From assembly GCA_965368585.1 (NCBI GenBank), contig CBDUNM010000130.1:1-14480 (forward strand): 14,480 nt of DNA. Direction: 5' to 3'. Below, piece after piece: positions 1 to 6,201 of this stretch; within the stretch, counting starts at the first letter, position 1; each line of letters begins with the position of its first letter. Under the pieces are notes generated by a model. It saw nothing but the letters and a program-made list of their open reading frames with translations. It was not told where the DNA came from and searched no databases. This DNA comes from JARRQB01 sp965368585 (GTDB lineage: Bacteria; Pseudomonadota; Gammaproteobacteria; Chromatiales; Chromatiaceae). The translations under genes and the position numbers were made by a program.

Positions 1-596
1 TGATCGTCGATCCCGCCTGGCAGCCGGACCGGATCGAGGCCGCATTGCGAGGTGCGGGCGCAAGGCTTTGCGGGATACTGATCACGCACGGGCACCATGA
101 TCACGTCAATCTGGCCGTGCCAATGGCGGAACGACACCGCTGTCCCGTGTTTATCTCCGCGGCGGACCTGGCCTTGTCGCGCCTCGATTCGAGCTATGTT
201 CGACCCATCGACGCCGGTTTGCGCCGTATCGGTGGTTTCGACGTGCACGCGCTGCAGACGCCGGGTCATACCCCGGGCAGCGTCTGCTACCGGATAGGCG
301 GGCATGTGTTTACCGGCGATGTGCTGTTCGCGGAGGGGTGCGGCCTGTGTGCCACCGACGCTGCGGCGGCGACCATGTTCCGCAGCCTGAAAAGGCTGCG
401 GCAGGCGATCACCCCGTCATGCCGTGTCTACCCCGGTCACACTTATATCAAGCCGCCGGGTCAGACATTTGCAGATGTATTGCGCGGCAACATCTATCTG
501 CAATTCGAGGATATCGATACCTTTACCGCATTTCGCATGCGCCGTGGTCAGACGCGCGCGCAACTGCTCGATTTCGCCCGGACCGATCGGAACTAA
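1..596 (+). CDS. MBL-fold hydrolase, PksB/BaeB-like (5' truncated by window)
   Basis: This is a metallo-beta-lactamase-fold hydrolase, probably acting on a thioester. The reading frame is open from base 3, before any start codon, so the N terminus lies outside the window. The in-frame TTG at 45 falls inside the fold and is not the start. Zinc ligands are visible: HGHHDH (bases 87-104, the HxHxDH motif), the His of TPGHTPGS, the Asp of FTGDVLF and the His of YPGHTY. The stretch GDVLFAEGCG and the tail 'RGNIYLQF...FRMRRGQ' resemble, from memory, the PksB/BaeB acyl hydrolases of trans-AT polyketide clusters more than housekeeping glyoxalase II. No polyketide synthase is visible here, so the pathway link is inference. 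Family membership is sure; the subfamily is moderately sure. Confidence 0.88.
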   Translation, partial: IVDPAWQPDRIEAALRGAGARLCGILITHGHHDHVNLAVPMAERHRCPVFISAADLALSRLDSSYVRPIDAGLRRIGGFDVHALQTPGHTPGSVCYRIGGHVFTGDVLFAEGCGLCATDAAAATMFRSLKRLRQAITPSCRVYPGHTYIKPPGQTFADVLRGNIYLQFEDIDTFTAFRMRRGQTRAQLLDFARTDRN

Positions 597-689
597 TACC
601 TGAACGGAATGTAGATTAATGCCTGCGTCCGGGTCCTTGCCACCGGCTAAGCTGGATTACACCATTCGGGTAAAGATGGAGTGTCAGCG

Positions 690-746
690 ATGAATCAGAA
701 GCGACGCGGAATCAGAAGCAACGTGTTGAAGCGGAGGTTCGCATGA
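690..746 (+). CDS. putative 18-aa leader peptide coupled to the HNH gene
   Basis: A short frame (MNQKRRGIRSNVLKRRFA) starts at an ATG with GGAG about nine bases upstream. Its TGA stop (744-746) overlaps the ATG of the next gene (743-745) in an ATGA junction. It is very basic: seven of 18 residues are Lys or Arg. Junctions of this type usually indicate translational coupling. It could be a leader that sets translation of the small nuclease-like gene, or a chance frame. An 11-base direct repeat (692-702 and 709-719) lies inside it. Confidence 0.35.
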   Translation: MNQKRRGIRSNVLKRRFA

Positions 747-997
747 GTGAACGGAACAGAACTTACCTGCGCGAGGACATCGAACGATGGTCGGTACCAG
801 TTTCCGTAAGTGGCTGCTGGCTTTGGGAGGGCAGGGCGGAATACGCACGTATGCAGTTCATCGATAAACGCACGTATGTGAATCGGCTAGCTCACGTGGC
901 GTTCGAAGGTCAACAGTCGACACGCGACACGGCCCGTCACAAGTGCCACAACGACTGTTGTGTAAATTCGTCGCACCTGTCACTGGTCCGACATTGA
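743..997 (+). CDS. small HNH endonuclease-like protein
   Basis: This encodes 84 residues matching the short HNH nucleases common in phages and mobile elements. The order of conserved blocks is right: GCWLWEG near residue 24, a basic RLAHVAFEGQ segment, then HKC, a second Cys pair and CVN..HL at the C terminus. The last block supplies the His, Asn and His of the motif and Cys residues able to hold a structural zinc. In the family the middle block usually reads HR-aromatic; here it is NRLAH, so one usual His is shifted. A good ribosome binding site (CGGAGG, seven bases before ATG) supports the start. It follows a tiny leader ORF and precedes the acetyltransferase gene. It could be an intact homing or phage-type nuclease or a domesticated remnant; activity cannot be judged from sequence. 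Confidence 0.6.
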   Translation: MSERNRTYLREDIERWSVPVSVSGCWLWEGRAEYARMQFIDKRTYVNRLAHVAFEGQQSTRDTARHKCHNDCCVNSSHLSLVRH

Positions 998-1041
998 ACA
1001 CGGCGTCGCGCCTTATCCCATCGACACAGTGGACCAAAGTC

Positions 1042-1818
1042 ATGATCAACGAAATGACCGCAATACCGGATAGAACGCTTGAATTTTTTGCCAAGGGCTT
1101 TTTCAACGAAGCCTGTCTGTACGGATTCGGCCGTACCGACTATGTACGATTCGTCAATCACCTGCTGGACCTCGCCATCGCGATGAAGAAAGGCGATGTG
1201 TCGCATGCCGCGTCCGGCGGGTCGGTGGACGAAGCAAACCCGACCCTCGGCGGCTGGTCCGTCATTGAGGCGGGCGAACTGCCGATCGCAGGCGAACAGG
1301 TCGTGATCCGCGCCTATGACGAGGCCCAGGACCGGCAGGCTATGCAAGAGTGGATGAGCGCCAATTCAGGGCGGCAATTCATGCCGTCGATCCCCGATTC
1401 CGAAGCGTTTCTCGCCGCGGTGGACAGCCGGATCGGTGTCGTAACGCTGCCGGACGGCGCGTCGATCGGCGCGATAGCCTACATCGATCACGACCTGCAA
1501 CAACGCCGCGCCGAGTTACGACTGCTAGCCGAGGGCCGGGTAAGGGCGGGTCCTGGTCTCGGCAGGGAGGCGGTCCGGCTATGGATCGCGTACGGCATCA
1601 GGACGATCGGCCTGCGTAAGATTATTCTCTCGACGCTCGATACCAGCGTACGCAATATACGCTTGAATGAGTCACTGGGATTCGAAATCGAAGGGATTCT
1701 GCGCGACGAGATTTTCGTCAACGGACGCTATCGCGACGTGTTGAGGATGGGATTGAATGCGGCGCGGTTTGACGCTCGACAGATCGACTGTTCGGTCGCT
1801 CAGGAGGCCGGCGGCTAG
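1042..1818 (+). CDS. GNAT-family N-acetyltransferase with N-terminal extension
   Basis: This is a 258-residue acetyltransferase that would transfer an acetyl group from acetyl-CoA to an amine. The GNAT fold covers about residues 87-240. The acetyl-CoA loop sits in GRVRAGPGLGREA, and the C-terminal block NIRLNESLGFEIEGILRDE is typical of RimJ/RimL-like members. Residues 1-70 form an extension, mostly helical in the first 50 (EFFAKGFFNEACLYGF), that I do not recognise. The ATG at 1042 is preferred over the in-frame GTG at 943 because the latter overlaps the HNH gene by 55 bases and lacks a ribosome binding site; the site before 1042 (GGACC) is also weak. The substrate is unknown. Position after a PksB-like hydrolase would fit a tailoring role in secondary metabolism, but this is speculative. 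Confidence 0.8.
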   Translation: MINEMTAIPDRTLEFFAKGFFNEACLYGFGRTDYVRFVNHLLDLAIAMKKGDVSHAASGGSVDEANPTLGGWSVIEAGELPIAGEQVVIRAYDEAQDRQAMQEWMSANSGRQFMPSIPDSEAFLAAVDSRIGVVTLPDGASIGAIAYIDHDLQQRRAELRLLAEGRVRAGPGLGREAVRLWIAYGIRTIGLRKIILSTLDTSVRNIRLNESLGFEIEGILRDEIFVNGRYRDVLRMGLNAARFDARQIDCSVAQEAGG

Positions 1819-2219
1819 CTGCTATGTTGCACGCGCCGACAACGAAATTGTCGATACGGACCAAGTGCAGGTAAAAATGAAGGCGTAAGCGGGACGCCGG
1901 GACAATGAGTAAATGCGGCAATCTAGCGAACCGAAATGACCGATGAGAACATGTCACAACGATTGTTTGGTGACGTTGCCTTTGTTCGACTTTCCCACGT
2001 GCTTGCCCATGCACTCCTCACTCGTAACTCCGGTTAGTAGAGGCCTGTCTTCTTGGTGATACGAAAACCTGAACGACGAAAGATTGAATTATTCAGACCG
2101 ACAGACGTCTGCGTCGGTAGTATTTACAACAATAATGATGGACCGTCGATTAAGCTGTCTATTAAGACACAGGCCAGGATAAATGAGCGTATTCGCAGAA
2201 TTTTTGGTAACCAATTCAG
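1819..2219. other. gene-free spacer, 401 bases, AT-richer than its left flank
   Basis: No convincing coding sequence is present. About 20 bases after the acetyltransferase stop there is a small hairpin (CGACAA/TTGTCG, loop of five, 1837-1853) without a T run, at best a weak transcription end. Near the right side is the strong dyad listed separately (2097-2118). At 2182 an ATG opens a 14-codon frame (MSVFAEFLVTNSGE) that stops at 2226, just inside the next gene. It could be a leader peptide or a displaced N terminus of that gene. Confidence 0.6.
2097..2118. promoter_or_regulatory. dyad symmetry, operator-like
   Basis: The arms ACCGAC (2097-2102) and GTCGGT (2113-2118) form a perfect inverted repeat. 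Inside and overlapping it lies the 10-base palindrome CAGACGTCTG (2102-2111). The nested, compact form resembles operators bound by dimeric repressors of the TetR type, and the surrounding bases are AT-rich as in promoters. It lies about 100 bases before the orphan gene at 2220. No regulator gene is present in the window, so the binding protein is unknown. A chance palindrome is possible. Confidence 0.4.
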
Positions 2220-2951
2220 GTGAGTAACGAAGCGTGGCGTTGGACGCCTGTGATTCAACTCACATTTACCGGAGCAGACCAAGATATGCAAATCACCGAT
2301 GTGCGACAAGATACTTCAATGATACCGCAGGGTTCAAAACGAAATCCTATGATAGGCGACAACGCGCGGGCCCAGGTCACCGTTCGCCTCGAATTTTCGA
2401 CGCTGTTGAAAACCTTGTATCCGGCTATGCGGTTTAACAGTATCTTGGATCGAGGTTTGTTGGGTGTGACCGACCAGAATGCGCGATTCGGTGAAATTCC
2501 CTCGGTGCAAGTCTTTCTCGAAAAACACCGCATCCCTTATGATCTGTCGTGGGCAGAAGCGGACAGCTTCGATGCTGGTGTACGTCAAGTTCGCTATCGT
2601 GAGGGAGAACAGGGCGAAGTGGAAAACTGGATCTTTCCTTGGGAAGGTTTGACCTTGGATGAGGTCGAGTTGGATCAACTGGTAGCTGGCGATGCTTCGT
2701 CACTAGAATCAGTGCTGTTGCTGCAATGGCTTGCGGAAACGTCGACTCGCGCTTTTACTCTGCAACCACTGAACCAGATCCCACTTAGTATTCAGCAACG
2801 ACTACTTGTCGGTCTTTACACGCGGTACGCCAAAGTGCGGCGAAATCCATCGCGTTTCTGGGTAAAACGAGTATCCAGTCAATTTGCCGCGTTTGAGCGT
2901 TACGCCACCGGTATACGACTAAGAGTATCCGATTTGCGCCGTGGTCGATGA
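2220..2951 (+). CDS. orphan protein of unknown function
   Basis: This encodes 243 residues with no family I recognise. It looks soluble: no signal peptide, no hydrophobic membrane segment, mixed charge. The middle part (around residues 95-130, 'VFLEKHRIPYDLSWAEADSF') and the Trp-rich VENWIFPWEGL are the most motif-like stretches. The C-terminal third is basic (RYAKVRRNPSRFWVKR, ending RRGR). The frame opens after a stop at 2208, so the start is GTG 2220 or the ATG at 2286; neither has a good ribosome binding site. A short ATG frame (2182-2226) overlaps the start in another frame, so the N terminus may have been displaced by a frameshift. It stands alone, convergent with glgB, in a stretch more AT-rich than its neighbours, which suggests acquisition. 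Confidence 0.6.
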   Translation: MSNEAWRWTPVIQLTFTGADQDMQITDVRQDTSMIPQGSKRNPMIGDNARAQVTVRLEFSTLLKTLYPAMRFNSILDRGLLGVTDQNARFGEIPSVQVFLEKHRIPYDLSWAEADSFDAGVRQVRYREGEQGEVENWIFPWEGLTLDEVELDQLVAGDASSLESVLLLQWLAETSTRAFTLQPLNQIPLSIQQRLLVGLYTRYAKVRRNPSRFWVKRVSSQFAAFERYATGIRLRVSDLRRGR

Positions 2952-3133
2952 GTCGTCGAGGCGCCGCGAATGCATTGGTAAATTCGTGATCGAGCGTTCG
3001 CGGTTTGGTCGGTGGTTAATTGCGCTTGATGCAAGAAACCATGTGATTATCGTGAAATTTTCATTCAATGTGACAACGAACCCTCGTATTCTCCAAAGAA
3101 AACAATAGCTCCGAAATGCCCACGAATCCTTAA

Positions 3134-5344
3134 TTAGATTGCCGTCTTTATTAACTTCTTTGTATCTACCATAGGTTGCTCGGGCCCGAGCACCAGCCCC
3201 GCCAAAGGAGGCAAGGTGATCGATATGGAATGAGGCCGCCCGGCCCACTCCCGATCTTCGGCCACGATAGCGTTGAGGCCATTTCCCAGGTTGCTACCGC
3301 CGTAGTAACTTGAGTCTGAATTCAGCAACTCGCGATAGTTACCCGCCTGCGGGACGCCAATCCGATAGTGGGTTCGAGGCACCGGGGTCAGGTTCACCAC
3401 CACGATGACGAATTCGTCATCGGCACGGCGAACGAAACTCAGTACTGACTGATCGGCATCATGGCAATCGATCCACTCAAAGCCCTGCCAGTCGAATTCG
3501 AAAGTAAACAATGCCGGGGTGTTGTGATACAGCTTATTCAGGTCCTTGACCAGTGCCCGAACACCTTGATGATAAGGATAATCGAGCACGTACCAATCCA
3601 AGGTCTGTTCACTGTTCCATTCCACGCCCTGCGCAAACTCGCCGCCCATGAACATCAGCTTTTTACCCGGGTGGGTGAACATATAGGTGTAGAGGACGCG
3701 CAGGTTGGCGAAGCGCTGCCATTCGTCGCCGGGCATCTTGTTCAACAGCGAACCTTTGCCGTGGACCACTTCATCATGCGATAGGGGCAAAAGAAAGTTT
3801 TCGGTGAATGCATACAACATGCTGAAGGTCAGCAGGTCGTGATGGTACTTGCGAAAGAAGGGGTTCTCTTTCATGTAGGACAGGGTGTCATTCATCCAGC
3901 CCATGTTCCACTTCAGGTCGAAGCCCAAGCCCCCCAGATATGTCGGACGACTGACTTGCGGCCAGGAGGTGGACTCCTCCGCCATCGTCAGTATGCCCGG
4001 CTGCTCGCTATGCACGGCCTCGTTGAGCTCACGAATGAAATCGATCGCTTCCAAATTCTCGTTACCGCCATACTGATTGGGAATCCACTCGGTGCGTGAG
4101 TAGTCGAGGTACAGCATGGAGGCCACTGCGTCCACGCGTATGCCATCCAGATGGTACTCCTCCAGCCAGAACAGGGCGCTGGAGATCAGAAAGGCCTTTA
4201 CTTCGTGTCGACCGAAGTTGTAGATGAGCGTCGACCAATCCAGATGCTCACCTTTGAGGGGGTCTTCGTGCTCGTACAGTGCCGTTCCATCAAACCGCGC
4301 CAGGCCGTGGGCGTCTTTCGGGAAATGCGCCGGTACCCAGTCGAGGATAACGCCGATGCCGTGACAATGAAGCAAGTCGACGAAATAGCGAAAATCGTCG
4401 GGCGTTCCAAAGCGGCTGGTGGGTGCGAAATAACCGGTACTCTGATAACCCCAGGACTTGTCGTAAGGGTGCTCGGTGATGGGGAGCAACTCAATATGGC
4501 TGAAACCGAGGTCTCTGACGTGCTCGAGCAGACGGTGAGCGATGTCACGGTAATCGAGCATTTCGCCTTCCGGACCGCGTTGCCAAGATCCCAGGTGTAC
4601 TTCGTAGATCGACATCGGCGCATGCAGCCAGTCGCGATCGGTCCGCGCCTGGAGCCACGCGTCGTCCTGCCACACGAATGACGAGGGCGGCTCAACGATC
4701 GAGGCTGTGTGCGGGCGCCGCTGGAAGTACCGGCCATAGGGGTCCGCTTTGAGATGAATTCTGCCATCCAGCCGTGAACGCAGCTCATATTTGTACAGGC
4801 CTCCGGCGTCGAGATCTGGGATAAAGAGTTCCCAGACCCCCTGCTGCGGATGCAGGCGCATGGGATGTGAGCGCCCATCCCAACGGTTGAAGTCGCCCAC
4901 GACACTCGCCCGCTCGGCGTTGGGCGCCCACACTGAAAACAAAACCCCTGCGACGCCGTCGACTTCGTGCACCCGCGCACCCAACAGACGATAGGCACGT
5001 CGCAGCGAGCCATCGGCGAAATGCCGCAAATCGTCGCCATCGAGCTGCGGCAGGTAAGTATAAGGGTCATGGCAGATGTGTTCACGATGCGCCTGGTCGC
5101 GCCATATGAGCCGGTAATGCGCCGGTAGCAACTGGCCATCGCCCCGCCATTCGAACACGTCCGTACCTTCGAACCGTGTCATGCTCAAATCACGTTCGGC
5201 AATGGTCGCGGACTCGGCAAACGGCAGGATGGTTCTGATCACGGTCGCGCCGTTTTCCTGGTGCCGGCCCAAGATCGCAAAAGGATCGGGATGACGGCCT
5301 TCAGCCAACTTCGTGATATCGGGTGGCAATGCTTCTAAGCGCAC
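3134..5344 (-). CDS. glgB: 1,4-alpha-glucan branching enzyme GlgB
   Basis: GlgB cuts alpha-1,4 glucan chains and re-attaches them through alpha-1,6 bonds during glycogen synthesis in the cytoplasm. The 736-residue product has the usual bacterial layout: two N-terminal beta-sandwich modules, a GH13 barrel and a C-terminal beta domain. The four GH13 regions are clear: DWVPAHFP; DGIRVDAVASM with nucleophile Asp405; TMAEEST with acid/base Glu456; and LSHDEVVHG with Asp524. I chose the GTG at 5344 because AAGGAG lies seven bases before it and because Asp405 then carries the same number as in the E. coli enzyme. The frame also continues upstream to an ATG at 5410 without a good ribosome site. The usual partners glgA, glgC, glgX and glgP are absent, so this is an isolated copy. 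No terminator is obvious in the 182 bases separating it from the convergent orphan. Confidence 0.97.
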   Translation of the reverse strand: MRLEALPPDITKLAEGRHPDPFAILGRHQENGATVIRTILPFAESATIAERDLSMTRFEGTDVFEWRGDGQLLPAHYRLIWRDQAHREHICHDPYTYLPQLDGDDLRHFADGSLRRAYRLLGARVHEVDGVAGVLFSVWAPNAERASVVGDFNRWDGRSHPMRLHPQQGVWELFIPDLDAGGLYKYELRSRLDGRIHLKADPYGRYFQRRPHTASIVEPPSSFVWQDDAWLQARTDRDWLHAPMSIYEVHLGSWQRGPEGEMLDYRDIAHRLLEHVRDLGFSHIELLPITEHPYDKSWGYQSTGYFAPTSRFGTPDDFRYFVDLLHCHGIGVILDWVPAHFPKDAHGLARFDGTALYEHEDPLKGEHLDWSTLIYNFGRHEVKAFLISSALFWLEEYHLDGIRVDAVASMLYLDYSRTEWIPNQYGGNENLEAIDFIRELNEAVHSEQPGILTMAEESTSWPQVSRPTYLGGLGFDLKWNMGWMNDTLSYMKENPFFRKYHHDLLTFSMLYAFTENFLLPLSHDEVVHGKGSLLNKMPGDEWQRFANLRVLYTYMFTHPGKKLMFMGGEFAQGVEWNSEQTLDWYVLDYPYHQGVRALVKDLNKLYHNTPALFTFEFDWQGFEWIDCHDADQSVLSFVRRADDEFVIVVVNLTPVPRTHYRIGVPQAGNYRELLNSDSSYYGGSNLGNGLNAIVAEDREWAGRPHSISITLPPLAGLVLGPEQPMVDTKKLIKTAI

Positions 5345-5527
5345 GATCGGGCTCCTTGCTAGGCGATGGATGAGATGGCGAGCGGTAATAGTCTTTCTAC
5401 AGGATAGCATCCATTCGTCTAGCGATCTCGTGACCGTGTCTCATTGTCACGTTAACCGGCTTTCGGGCATCCTATCGGCATGAATGCGCGACAATCCTGA
5501 TACCGACGCCACCGCTTTCTTCCGGAA

Positions 5528-5945
5528 ATCATTAGCCGCCCCGTCGGGTTCTATCGCCGCTTTTCCCTGAGCTTCCGCGATGTCGAAGACTTATTCGCTG
5601 AACCTGGGATTGCCGTTTCCTACGAAGCGATCCGCCGCTGATGTCTGAAGTTCAGGCCCCGCTGCCAGCGTTCGCCGAAAAGGCGCGAGCGACGACCTGA
5701 AAACGACTGGTTTGTCGACGAGGTCTTTTGTGCAGATTACGGGTCAGCGACATTACCTGTGGCAAGTCGTGGTCCAAGGTGGCGCTGTCACTGATATTTT
5801 AGTCCAACGTCGCCGAAATCGTAAGGCGGCCGAGCGATTCTGCCGCAAGGTATTGGTGGGTCAAGGACAGGAGCCGAGACGCAGTGTGACCGAGGGTTTG
5901 AGCAGCAATATCCCAGCGATTGAGGCAATCCTTCCTAGCCTGAAC
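5528..5945 (+). pseudogene. decayed IS6-family transposase
   Basis: This is a relic of an IS6-type DDE transposase. From 5528 the frame reads GFYRRFSLSFRDVEDLF and VSYEAIRR, the family's N-terminal block, then stops at TGA 5639-5641, where the family has Trp (TGG). After the stop it continues to DWFVDEVF, carrying the first catalytic Asp. Near 5735 one extra T shifts the frame, and the adjacent frame carries VQITGQRHYLWQVV, DILVQRRRNRKAAERF and PRRSVTEGLSS, the expected next blocks with the second Asp position replaced by Glu (VTEG for VTDG or ITDG). Similarity fades after about 5945, so the C-terminal third with the catalytic Glu is missing. No terminal inverted repeats were found. It is not functional. 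Confidence 0.8.
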
Positions 5946-6201
5946 GTTGCACCATTCAGGTTAAGGCGATACGGCTCGTTTCTGGAGGAACCGTCGGCGG
6001 CAGGGGTGAGCCTGCGAAGCGGCGAACGCCCTTGCCATGGACGCAAAGGGCTGGACTAACTTGCGCAGCAGGGCCTGCGTAGCAAGAAAGTATTTATGGT
6101 GTCTTGCGGAAGAAATGAGCCGCGTCGGCGGGCCAACTGTCTCTACGATAGCCGCCAGAAAAGCGCCATCGGATCTAACTGGACCGCGTTTTTCTCGGCA
6201 C
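5946..6201. other. unassigned spacer between IS relic and STAND gene
   Basis: Frames are open here on both strands (for example the IS6 frame runs on to 6059), but none has a recognisable motif or a ribosome site. It probably contains the eroded right part of the insertion element together with the downstream flank of the minus-strand STAND gene. I see no terminator hairpin with a T run. Confidence 0.4.

Noticed and set aside
943..1041. 33-codon upstream extension of the acetyltransferase from GTG 943
   Set aside because: It overlaps the HNH gene by 55 bases, has no ribosome site and no GNAT similarity.
1837..1853. hairpin after the acetyltransferase as an intrinsic terminator
   Set aside because: Only six pairs, AT-rich, and no T run follows.
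4198..5139. 313-codon frame on the minus strand inside glgB
   Set aside because: It is a different frame of the same strand as glgB, with Arg/Ser/Thr-rich composition and no motif; the glgB frame explains the DNA fully.
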